From contig JBCBVA010000044.1 in NCBI GenBank assembly GCA_039817825.1, positions 1-26,669 on the forward strand: a DNA stretch of 26,669 bases, given 5' to 3'. The position numbers and the translations under genes are program-made. Below the pieces are notes generated by a model. It saw only the letters and a list, made by a program, of their open reading frames with translations, was not told the DNA's origin and searched no databases. The DNA is from PCC-7336 sp039817825. Lineage in GTDB: Bacteria > Cyanobacteriota > Cyanobacteriia > Thermostichales > PCC-7336. The number at the start of each line of letters is the position of its first letter. Within the stretch, counting starts at the first letter, position 1. Positions 1 through 8,357 of this stretch are shown here, piece after piece.

Positions 1-188
1 AAGTTTATTGGGCTTCAGAGAAGACTCATTGCCTTTCATCTCAATAAATCCCGATGGTTTATTTTATTGTGCAGATCGGAAGCCTTATCGAACAAAGCTT
101 GTAGCTGTTTCAAAGGAGTATGCAGTTTTCCTCGTACTACCCCCTCTTACATCCTTGTCGTTGGTGCAAACTCATGTCAGCTCGTGCT

Positions 189-1211
189 ATGTCCAGCAGT
201 AATATCCTTAGCGTTGCTCCCATGATGGATCGCACCGATCGCCATTACCGCTACTTTATGCGGCAGTTGGCTAAGCGACCCCTGCTGTACACCGAGATGG
301 TGGTGACAAAAGCGATTCTGATGGGCGATCGCTGTCGCTTACTAGATTTTTCTCCGATCGAGCACCCTATTTCTCTGCAGTTAGGCGGAGATAACCCACA
401 GGAGTTGGCCGAATGCGCCCGAATTGCTTCAGATTGGGGATACGACGAAGTGAATTTGAACGTGGGTTGCCCCAGCGATCGGGTGCAGAGTGGCAACTTT
501 GGGGCCTGTTTGATGGCAGAGCCAGAGTTGGTGGCTCGTTGTGTGGAAGCAATGCAGCAGGCGGTTGCCATTCCCGTTACCGTGAAGCATCGCATTGGAA
601 TTGACGATCGCGATCGCTACGACGATATGCGAGAGTTCGTGCGCGTACTTGCAGGGGCTGGATGTCAGCGCTTTACGGTTCATGCCCGCAAGGCCTGGTT
701 GCAGGGGTTGAGCCCTAAGGAAAATCGCACCGTGCCTCCGCTGCGGTACGGCGATGTATATCGCTTGAAGCAGGAATTCCCCCATCTGTTTATCGAGATC
801 AATGGGGGGATCAAAACGTTGGAACAAATGCAGCACCACCTGGAATCGGTGGATGCCGTCATGATTGGACGGGCGGCGTACGATACGCCTTATCTATTTG
901 CAACCGCAGATCGCGAGCTGTACGGAGAATCGACTGCTGTTCCCAGTCGCCGAGATGTGGCATTGGGGATGCTGTCGTACATCGACGATTGGCTGGCGAA
1001 GGGAACAAAACTCAATTCAATCACGCGGCACATGCTGCAGTTATTTGCTGGACAGCCCGGAACACGCGCTTGGAAGTGGACGATTACCGAAGGGGTCAAA
1101 CAGGGGGGAGGGGTCGAGATCGTGCAGCAAGCTTTGGCCGAAGTGGAGCAGACCGTGGAAGCAGTTGCGGCGATCGAGCAGAGAGCGGCCGTGGGTTCGA
1201 TTGAGACTTAG
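189..1211 (+). CDS. dusA: tRNA-dihydrouridine synthase, DusA type
   Basis: FMN-dependent enzyme that reduces uridines in the D-loop of tRNA using NAD(P)H. The N-terminus SVAPMMDRTDRHYRYF and the block NVGCPSDRVQSGNFGACLM are DusA hallmarks; the Cys in GCPSD (residue 94 from this start) is the expected catalytic proton donor. KHRIGID, FTVHARKAWLQG and INGGI follow in the order of the TIM barrel. From ATG 189 the protein is 340 residues, normal for the family. The frame is open from ATG 120, but the GGAG at 115-118 lies only one base before that ATG, too close to serve it; ATG 174 is a second alternative. The gene stands alone: no coding sequence was seen in 1-188, and lon starts 261 bases downstream in the same direction. 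Function is secure by family; the exact start is not. Confidence 0.93.
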   Translation: MSSSNILSVAPMMDRTDRHYRYFMRQLAKRPLLYTEMVVTKAILMGDRCRLLDFSPIEHPISLQLGGDNPQELAECARIASDWGYDEVNLNVGCPSDRVQSGNFGACLMAEPELVARCVEAMQQAVAIPVTVKHRIGIDDRDRYDDMREFVRVLAGAGCQRFTVHARKAWLQGLSPKENRTVPPLRYGDVYRLKQEFPHLFIEINGGIKTLEQMQHHLESVDAVMIGRAAYDTPYLFATADRELYGESTAVPSRRDVALGMLSYIDDWLAKGTKLNSITRHMLQLFAGQPGTRAWKWTITEGVKQGGGVEIVQQALAEVEQTVEAVAAIEQRAAVGSIET

Positions 1212-1376
1212 AAATGCCATGAAATTTGCCTGAGAGTCTCTGCAGCTATTTACAACTACTGGTCGGTTCGCCTGACTGTGAGCATGAGGGAGATCGACCT
1301 CAGTTTGCTGCCGCACATCAGCCCAATCGGATTTCAAGATGTGCTGCAGAGTTCATAACGACAGTGCATCAATCTA

Positions 1377-1390
1377 TGTAAATGTTTACA
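1377..1390. promoter_or_regulatory. Inverted repeat TGTAAA-TG-TTTACA upstream of lon
   Basis: Two perfect 6-bp arms separated by 2 bp sit in the AT-rich part of the dus-lon gap, about 83 bases before the lon GTG. The shape suits a homodimeric repressor or activator site. It is GTA-N6-TAC, so it does not match the cyanobacterial NtcA consensus GTA-N8-TAC. A possible -10 element TAAGAT lies at 1442-1447. Regulatory function is inference only. Confidence 0.3.
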
Positions 1391-1472
1391 AACCATCACC
1401 ATATGATGCATAAAAACTCAATTTTGCAGCACCTAAAAAGCTAAGATATCCTTAAGAATTCAGAGTCTAATC

Positions 1473-3908
1473 GTGACTACTCCTGTGTTGCTTCCCTTAA
1501 TTCCGTTACGTGACACAGTGGTATTCCCTCGCTTAGTTGTGCCCCTGTTGATCGGGCGCGATCGCTCCCTGGCTGCATTGGAAGAAGCGTTAGCAACAGA
1601 CGAACAGCAGATTGTCCTGTTGGCTCAGAAAGATGGGGATATTGACGATCCAGTCTCCAAGCAATTGTTTCGCATCGGCACTCTGGCCAAGATCCATCAG
1701 GTCATGCGCCTGCCGGACGAATCCATCAAGATTTTGGTAGAGGGTCAAACCCGCGTCCAGATCGACCGCTTTCGCCGTCGCCAGCCTGGCTTTCAAGCCT
1801 ATGTCACCCCTGTCGATATCGATCTGAAGGCAACGTCCGCCAAACAGGAAAAACGCCTCGATGTCTTGCAGCGCCTGTTGCGGGACGAGTTCGCCAAATA
1901 TGTCAGCGGCCATCCCAAGCTGCCTAATGCCGCGTACGAATCCGTTCAAGATATCGACGACCCCATTCATCTAGCCGATCTAATTGCATCGTTTCTCCCG
2001 ATCGAGCTGGATTGCAAACAAGAGTTACTGTCACAGACGCATATCTTCGAACTGCTGATGCAGGTGAGCCAGTTGCTGCACGTGCAAATGGGCTTGATGG
2101 AAATCGAGCAAGATATTCATGCGCGGGTGCGAGAGCGTATTGAGGCCAATCAGAAGGAGTACTATCTACGGGAACAGCTCAAGACGATTCAGTCGGAGTT
2201 GGGAGAGGATGACGAAGAGGTAGTCACCCTGCGCGGCAAATTGGAGGAGGTTGGTATTCCCGAAGCCTCGTGGGCGCGGGTCAATCGCGAGCTGAAACGA
2301 TTGGAGCAATTGCCTCCCACCACGGCAGAAGCGGGAGCTATTCAGAATTATTTAGAGTGGCTGTCGTCTCTGCCCTGGCAGGTGATGGAAGATGAAACTC
2401 TGGATTTGGCGATCGCCGAACAGGTGCTCGATCGCGAACACTACGGTCAGGAGAAAGTAAAAGAGCGCATCCTAGAATTTTTGGCCGTTCGTCAGCTGTT
2501 GCTCAGCCAGAAGAACTCTCGCGGAGGCAGTCCGGCCATCCTATGTTTGGTTGGCCCTCCTGGTGTGGGTAAAACCAGCCTGGCTCGGTCCATCGCCAAT
2601 AGCCTGGAGCGCAAGCTAGTGCGGGTCAGCTTGGGCGGGGTTCATGACGAGTCGGCTATTCGCGGCCATCGCCGTACCTACATTGGGTCCATGCCCGGTC
2701 GTATTTTGCAAGCACTGCGAGATGTGGGCACTCGCAATCCGGTCATGTTGCTCGACGAAATTGACAAACTGGGCGCGTCATTTCAAGGAGATCCGGCTGC
2801 TGCATTGCTTGAAGTCCTCGATCCCGAGCAGAACGCAACCTTTAGCGATCACTTTGTCGAAATTCCCTTCGATCTCTCGCAGGTGTTCTTTATTTGCACC
2901 GCTAACACCGACGATACGATTCCGGCTCCATTGCTCGATCGCATGGATGTCATTCGCTTAGGCGGATACACAGAAGCGGAGAAAGTGGCGATCGCTCGTC
3001 AGCACCTGATCCCCAAACAAATTGCCAAGCACGGCCTGGAATCGAATGCCCTGGAGTTGCAAAAATCAGCATTACAGCGATTGATTCGGGAATACACGCG
3101 GGAAGCCGGAGTCCGCAATCTGGAGCGGACCGTGGGGGCACTCTGCCGCAAAGTAGCCCGCAAATCGTTGTCTTCTCCCCAAAAGCAAAAGCGGCGGATT
3201 ACTCCGCACAATCTGGAGTCGTATCTCGGTACCCCCAGATATTTGCCGGATATGAAAGATCGCCAAAAGAACCAGGTGGGAATTTGTACGGGGTTGGCCT
3301 GGACACCCTACGGTGGGTGCACCCTACCCATCGAAGTCAACGTTATGCCCGGCAAAGGCAAACTGCAGCTCACCGGTCAATTGGGGGATGTGATGAAAGA
3401 GTCTGCCCAAGCGGCTTTCAGTTTCATCCGGGCCCACGCCGATGAATTGCATGTTACGGATGGTTTCCCCGACCAAGTGGATGTCCACATTCACATTCCC
3501 GAAGGGGCGACGCCGAAAGATGGACCCTCGGCAGGCATTGCCATGGCAACCGCAATGGTGTCTGCACTATCGGGGCGATCGGTGAATCACGATGTGGCCA
3601 TGACCGGAGAAATTACACTGCGGGGTCGAGTGCTGCCTATTGGTGGCCTCAAAGAGAAGTCGCTAGCAGCCAAACAGGTCGGCATCAAAACCGTTCTGTT
3701 CCCGAAAGCGAATTTGAAGGATATGCAGTCCATTCCTGAGGAAGTCAAACGAAGCCTCGATCTGCGGCCCGTCGAGCAATTGGATGAGGTTCTAGAGTGC
3801 GCCTTGGAAAAACCGTGCAAAGGGGATGCACCTACCTTTGTGTTGCCGTGGGTCAAAGTCGGCAGCCCAACGTCCTTGGGAGATTCTCCCACCCTCAACC
3901 CATCTTGA
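1473..3908 (+). CDS. lon: ATP-dependent Lon protease (LonA)
   Basis: Cytoplasmic AAA+ serine protease that degrades misfolded and selected regulatory proteins. All LonA parts are present in order in 811 residues: an N-terminal substrate-binding domain beginning LPLIPLRDTVVFP (about 1-200), a helical linker, the AAA+ module with Walker A GPPGVGKT (361-368) and Walker B-like MLLDEIDK, and the C-terminal protease domain with DGPSAG (catalytic Ser686) and GGLKEK (catalytic Lys729). The Ser-Lys spacing of 43 equals that of E. coli Lon (679/722). The start is GTG with only a weak ribosome site; no other start fits the family N-terminus better. It ends 19 bases before the convergent gene on the other strand, with no obvious terminator between. 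From memory, Lon is missing from many well-studied cyanobacteria, so its presence is notable. Confidence 0.96.
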   Translation: MTTPVLLPLIPLRDTVVFPRLVVPLLIGRDRSLAALEEALATDEQQIVLLAQKDGDIDDPVSKQLFRIGTLAKIHQVMRLPDESIKILVEGQTRVQIDRFRRRQPGFQAYVTPVDIDLKATSAKQEKRLDVLQRLLRDEFAKYVSGHPKLPNAAYESVQDIDDPIHLADLIASFLPIELDCKQELLSQTHIFELLMQVSQLLHVQMGLMEIEQDIHARVRERIEANQKEYYLREQLKTIQSELGEDDEEVVTLRGKLEEVGIPEASWARVNRELKRLEQLPPTTAEAGAIQNYLEWLSSLPWQVMEDETLDLAIAEQVLDREHYGQEKVKERILEFLAVRQLLLSQKNSRGGSPAILCLVGPPGVGKTSLARSIANSLERKLVRVSLGGVHDESAIRGHRRTYIGSMPGRILQALRDVGTRNPVMLLDEIDKLGASFQGDPAAALLEVLDPEQNATFSDHFVEIPFDLSQVFFICTANTDDTIPAPLLDRMDVIRLGGYTEAEKVAIARQHLIPKQIAKHGLESNALELQKSALQRLIREYTREAGVRNLERTVGALCRKVARKSLSSPQKQKRRITPHNLESYLGTPRYLPDMKDRQKNQVGICTGLAWTPYGGCTLPIEVNVMPGKGKLQLTGQLGDVMKESAQAAFSFIRAHADELHVTDGFPDQVDVHIHIPEGATPKDGPSAGIAMATAMVSALSGRSVNHDVAMTGEITLRGRVLPIGGLKEKSLAAKQVGIKTVLFPKANLKDMQSIPEEVKRSLDLRPVEQLDEVLECALEKPCKGDAPTFVLPWVKVGSPTSLGDSPTLNPS

Positions 3909-3927
3909 TGCTCAGCCCGACCCCCCA

Positions 3928-5394
3928 CTATTGACCGGCTTCATCTGCATTGAATATACCGGCTTCGTATCCCTGCGTGGATAGGTATCGCACTTGCTCT
4001 AAGGCTTCTGCCTCGGTGGCGAACTCTCCCGTGCGGACTACTTGCTGCTGGTTATAGAGTGCTGCTTCCGCCGTTGGCACGATCGCCTGGATGTCACTCA
4101 ACTGTTCCCCTACCGGATCGGCAATCAGAACCCAGTAGGCTGCGGAATCAACCGGGGGTGCTGCGGCAACAGGGGCCGCCTCTGCAGGAGGTTCGGACTG
4201 GGGAACCGGGTTGGCTGCGGGAGTGCTAGTGGCTGCTGGAGCGTTGACGGCAGTGGTTTCGGGCTGAGAGCTGGCGGGAGGGGCTACTGATGCGAGCGCA
4301 TCGGCTGGCGGAGCAATGGGTGATGCAGGGGTAGAGGCCGTAGTCCCGGTATTGACTGAGGCTGGAGCACTGGCAGGTGTCGCGGTTTCGGGTTGATGGG
4401 CAGTCTCTGCCACAGGTACCTGATTTGTCGGCGGTGGAGCTGCAGTGGGAGGAGCGCTAGCGGTGGTCGGGCTGGTTGGTGCTGGAGCGCTGTTGGATTC
4501 TAGAGGCCCTGCAGGTACAGAGATTGCGTGCAGTCCTTTGGTTTGTAACCAGTCTGCTTGTAACTGTGCTTGGGAGCGGTGGGAAAAGGTGCCGGTTTCC
4601 ACCGCTTGCCCCTGGTTATAAGCCTGCAGCGAGGCATCGGGGAAAAAGTGCTGGACTTCTGCCAGCGTGGCCTCTGGCTCGGTACCGTTGGGGATAGGCA
4701 CTAATGTGGAGTACTGGCGAGCGGAGCTGCCTGGTTCGATGCTACTACCGCCACCTGCTGCCGTGGACGGACTGGTTTGAGGGGCTGTAGCCACAGGCTG
4801 GGGTTGAGAGGTTGCGGGCTCGGGACTCGCAGGTCCAGGGGTAGATGCCTCCGAGACAGGCTGTTCGGGTTGTGGATTGGCTGTTGAATTGCTGGACGCG
4901 ACAAATTCATCAGCATTGTCTACAGCAGATCCGTCAGCAAGAATAGCCTCATCTTCGGGGGTGTATTCGAAAGGGCTGATGGAAGTGGGCGACACATCGA
5001 GAGCATGTAGCTCGGTGGCCTGGCGACGGGCATTCGCTTCATCTACAAACGTTCCGGCAATAATCGATTGCGTGCCGTCGTCTTTGGTGACGATATAGGC
5101 GTCCGATACGGCAGTGCGCACCACTTCCAGAACGTCTTCTGAGGTGGATAACACCTCGACGATGTAAACCCTTGCGGTCTCTGCGTGGGATGGCAACGCC
5201 ATGCACGATACCGTCAAACCGCCCATGAATGACAGCAGTCCGGTGAGGGCTCGCAGGCGGGCACTGCGTTTGGGAACGGGGTCTAAAGCTTGAGGATTGA
5301 GGTTGCGATCGCGAGTGATGCGAGCGTTAGCTGCTAAGGCATTTAGCCAGTTAATCGGTTTGGAGTGTTGTGCCATGGTCGTACCATTTCCCAC
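3928..5394 (-). CDS. Signal-anchored Ala/Pro-rich protein with three SPOR-like repeats
   Basis: I do not recognise a named gene. The 488-residue product has a cytoplasmic-type N-terminus with basic residues, then a hydrophobic stretch (about 48-67, ALTGLLSFMGGLTVSCMAL) followed by PSHAE, which could be a signal peptide or anchor. Three related segments follow, at about 75-139, 226-293 and 418-481. Each ends in a pattern like V-x-TG-x-F-x5-A...L...G, as in SPOR peptidoglycan-binding domains (IIAGTF, VETGTF, VRTGEF). They are joined by long Ala/Pro/Ser/Thr-rich linkers (about 165-225 and 295-417). The layout suggests a periplasmic wall-associated protein. The GTG start at 5394 has GGAG five bases upstream; ATG 5376 is an alternative. 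It is divergent from ftsH and convergent with lon. SPOR assignment is by repeat pattern, not a profile hit. Confidence 0.72.
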   Translation of the reverse strand: MGNGTTMAQHSKPINWLNALAANARITRDRNLNPQALDPVPKRSARLRALTGLLSFMGGLTVSCMALPSHAETARVYIVEVLSTSEDVLEVVRTAVSDAYIVTKDDGTQSIIAGTFVDEANARRQATELHALDVSPTSISPFEYTPEDEAILADGSAVDNADEFVASSNSTANPQPEQPVSEASTPGPASPEPATSQPQPVATAPQTSPSTAAGGGSSIEPGSSARQYSTLVPIPNGTEPEATLAEVQHFFPDASLQAYNQGQAVETGTFSHRSQAQLQADWLQTKGLHAISVPAGPLESNSAPAPTSPTTASAPPTAAPPPTNQVPVAETAHQPETATPASAPASVNTGTTASTPASPIAPPADALASVAPPASSQPETTAVNAPAATSTPAANPVPQSEPPAEAAPVAAAPPVDSAAYWVLIADPVGEQLSDIQAIVPTAEAALYNQQQVVRTGEFATEAEALEQVRYLSTQGYEAGIFNADEAGQ

Positions 5395-5450
5395 AGTTAC
5401 TCCGACCGTACCTCAACATGTAGAGAAAAAGGTTTCCTTAAAGCAAAAAT

Positions 5451-5468
5451 AACGCTGCTGGTAGCGTT
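5451..5468 (-). promoter_or_regulatory. Hairpin in the leader of the SPOR-like gene
   Basis: AACGCT and AGCGTT form a 6-bp inverted repeat with a 6-base loop in the ftsH/SPOR-protein intergenic region. Read on the minus strand the stem is followed by ATTTTTG, resembling a weak intrinsic terminator about 60 bases before the GTG start. It could act as an attenuator or end an upstream antisense transcript; this is inference. Confidence 0.25.
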
Positions 5469-5611
5469 TGTTGATGAATGAAAGGATCGGTATTCCGTAC
5501 GTTACAAAGTTTTACAAAAAACTAATCTGTGCCAACCTGTAAGGGTAACGGGACGGCCGTCTAGATTGACCCATTGCCGCGCCAAGGTACAGAGAAGTGG
5601 GAATGAACTAA

Positions 5612-7513
5612 ATGGGAATTAACGACAAACCGCGCAACTCGCGCAATCGCACCATCGGCAATATTCTGCTGGCGATCGCCGGCTCGATTTTGCTGTTGAA
5701 TGCCGTGGGCCCGCTCTTTTTCGGGCAGCAGCCTCCTCGAGTGCCCTACAGCTTCTTCATCGACAAGGTTGAAGACGGTCAGGTAGAACGAGTGCAGGTG
5801 GGACAGGAGAAGATTCTGTTTCAGGTCAGCGATGCAGATGGAGACAAAGAGGATGCCGTGTACTCCACGACTCCTATCTTTGACTTAAATCTGCCGAACC
5901 GTTTGGAAGAGAAAGGCATTGAATTTGCAGCCGCTCCTCCCCCTCAAAACCGTTGGTTCTCCAATATTTTGGGCTGGGTGATTCCCCCTCTCATCTTTGT
6001 AGCGGTGTGGCAATTCTTCTTGGGCCGCAGCATGGGTGGCTCTCAGGGAGCACTCTCCATCAGCAAGAGTAAGGCCAAGGTTTACGTTGAAGGAGAGTCC
6101 ACCCGCACCACTTTTGCAGACGTAGCAGGTGTGGAAGAGGCTAAAGCAGAACTGGAAGAAATCGTCGAGTTCCTGAAGGATTCTCAGAAGTACACCAATA
6201 TTGGAGCGCGCATCCCTAAAGGCGTTCTCCTCGTTGGCCCTCCCGGCACCGGTAAGACCTTGCTGGCGAAAGCGGTAGCTGGCGAAGCTGGCGTCACCTT
6301 CTTCAGTATTTCCGGGTCCGAGTTTGTGGAATTATTTGTCGGTGCCGGTGCTGCTCGGGTGCGCGACCTGTTCGAACAAGCCAAGAAGCAAGCCCCCTGC
6401 ATCGTGTTCATTGACGAGCTGGATGCGATTGGTAAATCTCGGGCTAGCGGTGGTTTTGCTGGTGGAAACGACGAGCGCGAGCAAACCCTGAACCAGTTGC
6501 TGACCGAGATGGACGGCTTTTCGGCTGGCGATAACACAGTGATTGTCTTGGCTGCCACCAACCGTCCCGAATCTCTGGACCCTGCCCTTTTGCGCCCCGG
6601 TCGATTTGATCGCCAGGTTCTCGTCGATCGCCCCGATCTCTCTGGTCGTCTGGAAATCCTCAAAATCTACGCTCGCAAAGTCAGATTGGGGGGGGACGTT
6701 GATTTGAAAACAATTGCTGTCCGTACATCTGGGTTTGCCGGGGCTGACTTGGCCAACTTGGTCAACGAAGCAGCGCTTCTGGCCGCCCGCAACGATCGCA
6801 AGACTGTGGCTCAGGAAGACTTCGGCGAGGCGATCGAGCGTGTGGTTGCTGGTTTGGAGAAGAAGAGCCGGGTGTTGAGCGATCGTGAAAAGACAATTGT
6901 TGCCTATCACGAAGTCGGTCACGCCCTGGTGGGAGCTGCGGTTCCTGGCGGCAGCGAAGTAGCCAAGATTTCGATTGTGCCTCGCGGTATGGCCGCGTTG
7001 GGCTATACCCTGCAGTTGCCGACTGAAGATCGGTTCTTGAATGATGAAAACGAGTTGCGCGGCCAGATTGCCACTTTGCTGGGTGGTCGGTCTGCAGAGG
7101 AGATTATCTTCGGCAGCGTGACCACCGGTGCCTCGAATGACCTGCAGCGAGCTACGGATGTGGCGGAGCGCATGGTTACCAGCTTTGGCATGAGCAAGGT
7201 GCTTGGCCCATTGGCCTACGACCGTCCCCAGGGCAATAGCTTCTTGGGAGATGGCGGCAACCCTCGCCGCATGGTGAGCGACGACACGGCTAAGGCGATC
7301 GACGAAGAAGTCAAAGGCATTGTGGAAGGGGGTCACCAAATGGCTCTGTCCATCCTGAAGGACAATCGCGATCTGCTGGAAGAAATTGCTCAGAAGATTC
7401 TGGAGCAAGAAGTGATCGAAGGAGAGGAACTAAAGACTCTGCTCGATCGCGTCAATTCCAGCCACGTTCCAGCTACCCCTGAAGGGGCAGGAGTCGAGCC
7501 TGTGGGTGTCTAA
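5612..7513 (+). CDS. ftsH4: FtsH4-type AAA+ membrane zinc metalloprotease
   Basis: Membrane-bound ATP-dependent protease acting in thylakoid or plasma membrane quality control. Two transmembrane segments (about 15-37 and 118-140) flank a lumenal domain. The AAA+ module has Walker A GPPGTGKT (209-216), Walker B IVFIDELDAIG and the arginine-finger region LLRPGRFDRQ. The protease has HEVGH (433-437) and the third zinc ligand Asp510 in GASNDLQRAT. The N-terminal pattern QPPRVPYSFFIDKVE, TPIFDLNLPNRLEEKG and FAAAPPPQN matches what I recall of Synechocystis FtsH4 (Sll1463), not the FtsH2/FtsH3 pair. In Synechocystis FtsH4 forms homo-oligomers tied to photosystem II assembly and high-light responses; that role here is by homology. 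The length of 633 is normal. A strong terminator follows at 7559-7584, and the gene appears monocistronic. Confidence 0.96.
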   Translation: MGINDKPRNSRNRTIGNILLAIAGSILLLNAVGPLFFGQQPPRVPYSFFIDKVEDGQVERVQVGQEKILFQVSDADGDKEDAVYSTTPIFDLNLPNRLEEKGIEFAAAPPPQNRWFSNILGWVIPPLIFVAVWQFFLGRSMGGSQGALSISKSKAKVYVEGESTRTTFADVAGVEEAKAELEEIVEFLKDSQKYTNIGARIPKGVLLVGPPGTGKTLLAKAVAGEAGVTFFSISGSEFVELFVGAGAARVRDLFEQAKKQAPCIVFIDELDAIGKSRASGGFAGGNDEREQTLNQLLTEMDGFSAGDNTVIVLAATNRPESLDPALLRPGRFDRQVLVDRPDLSGRLEILKIYARKVRLGGDVDLKTIAVRTSGFAGADLANLVNEAALLAARNDRKTVAQEDFGEAIERVVAGLEKKSRVLSDREKTIVAYHEVGHALVGAAVPGGSEVAKISIVPRGMAALGYTLQLPTEDRFLNDENELRGQIATLLGGRSAEEIIFGSVTTGASNDLQRATDVAERMVTSFGMSKVLGPLAYDRPQGNSFLGDGGNPRRMVSDDTAKAIDEEVKGIVEGGHQMALSILKDNRDLLEEIAQKILEQEVIEGEELKTLLDRVNSSHVPATPEGAGVEPVGV

Positions 7514-7558
7514 GTTGCGATCTCGCTAACATTCTCAGACTAAATCCTCAAATTGTTG

Positions 7559-7584
7559 AAGCGGGTCGGATGGCCCGCTTTTTT
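7559..7584 (+). terminator. Rho-independent terminator of ftsH
   Basis: AAGCGGG (7559-7565) pairs with CCCGCTT (7574-7580), extended inward by a T-G and a C-G pair to leave a GGAT tetraloop. It is followed directly by a run of T to 7584. It lies 45 bases after the ftsH stop. Confidence 0.9.
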
Positions 7585-7608
7585 GTGCGTATTCGTTTTG
7601 ACAGAGTC

Positions 7609-8124
7609 CTAGCCAGGTTCTGAGAGCGTTTGCACGTCATAATGGCCAGACTTGCCACCACTCTTTTTCAAGAGGCGAATATTTTCAATCTGCATGGATT
7701 TTTCCAATGCCTTTGCCATGTCGTACAGCGTTAGAGCAGCCACCGACACAGCCGTCAGCGCCTCCATCTCAACGCCCGTGGGGGCAGTGGTCTTCACGGT
7801 GGCTTCGATTGCTAACCCCGGCAATTGATGATCGGCTGTGATGTCTACAGCGATTTTTCCCAGCGGGAGTGGATGGCACAGCGGGATTAAATGCGCGGTC
7901 TGCTTGGCGGCCATAATCCCAGCCAGCCTCGCCGTTTCAATTGCACTTCCCTTTGGTGCGTTGCCAGCCAGAATTGCCTCCAGCGTCTCCGGCAGCATGC
8001 GCACTTGTCCCCCAGCCGTAGCCTGCCGCGTGGTCACCGCTTTGTCCGATACGTCGACCATTGTGATGTGGCCATCGGACGTGATGTGGGTGAGTTTTTG
8101 GGGGGCGTTGGGGTCTTGTGGCAT
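7609..8124 (-). CDS. moaC: Cyclic pyranopterin monophosphate synthase MoaC
   Basis: Converts the MoaA product (3',8-cyclo-7,8-dihydro-GTP) to cyclic pyranopterin monophosphate, the first stable intermediate of molybdenum cofactor synthesis. Family signatures are clear: TMVDVSDKAVTTRQA (21-35), LIPLCHPLPL (79-88), TGVEMEALTAVS (116-127) and LTLYDMAKALEK (131-142), which holds the presumed catalytic Asp135 and Lys138. The length of 171 is slightly above the usual 160. No good ribosome site precedes the ATG; a shorter start at Met22 would remove conserved sequence, so 8124 is kept. It lies on the same strand as cbiC and moeA but is separated from cbiC by 233 bases of repeat-bearing DNA, so a shared transcript is uncertain. 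Confidence 0.95.
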   Translation of the reverse strand: MPQDPNAPQKLTHITSDGHITMVDVSDKAVTTRQATAGGQVRMLPETLEAILAGNAPKGSAIETARLAGIMAAKQTAHLIPLCHPLPLGKIAVDITADHQLPGLAIEATVKTTAPTGVEMEALTAVSVAALTLYDMAKALEKSMQIENIRLLKKSGGKSGHYDVQTLSEPG

Positions 8125-8150
8125 GGGAGGATTGAGGGAGTTTAGTTTTT

Positions 8151-8178
8151 GGTCATTAGTCCTTGGTCATTAGTCCTT
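8151..8178. repeat. Heptamer (STRR-type) array, four units
   Basis: The 14-mer GGTCATTAGTCCTT occurs twice in tandem. Read on the minus strand it is four heptamers of the form AATGACC or AAGGACT. Degenerate heptamer tandem repeats of this kind are known in cyanobacteria as STRRs. It forms an inverted pair with the array at 8285-8312. Confidence 0.85.
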
Positions 8179-8284
8179 GGGTTTGCACCAGAAGGGCTTA
8201 GCCTATTTGTAGAAATTAGCGACTGGAGAGCCCTGGCATGGCAGGCAGTCGGCATCATTCAACACTGTCGTGTTCGATCGCACA

Positions 8285-8312
8285 AATGACCGATGACTAG
8301 TGACCAATGACC
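8285..8312. repeat. Heptamer (STRR-type) array, four units, inverted relative to 8151-8178
   Basis: Four consecutive heptamers on the plus strand: AATGACC, GATGACT, AGTGACC, AATGACC. They fit the same degenerate consensus as the minus-strand reading of the array at 8151-8178. The 106 bases between the two arrays hold no gene that I can support. Confidence 0.85.
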
Positions 8313-8357
8313 CCACGCTCGCATGCCAAAATTGTTTGTAAATCGGAACGTTCTTTC

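Noticed and set aside
429..839. Minus-strand open frame antisense to the Dus gene
   Set aside because: No domain, and Cys/His-rich composition typical of an antisense shadow; the sense gene is unambiguous.
1377..1390. NtcA site upstream of lon
   Set aside because: Spacing between GTA and TAC is 6 bases, not the 8 required by the consensus.
3301..3330. Repeat-like sequence (ACCCTACGGTGGGTGCACCC) inside lon
   Set aside because: It encodes family-conserved residues (WTPYGG...LPIE) without an insertion relative to E. coli Lon, so it is coding sequence that resembles a repeat.
5552..5561. GACGGCCGTC palindrome upstream of ftsH
   Set aside because: A 10-bp GC-rich palindrome is expected by chance at this scale, and no promoter element is placed sensibly around it.
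6332..7408. Long minus-strand open frame (358 codons) antisense to ftsH
   Set aside because: It lies fully within a certain FtsH coding region, has no recognisable domain, and its openness follows from codon bias of the sense gene.
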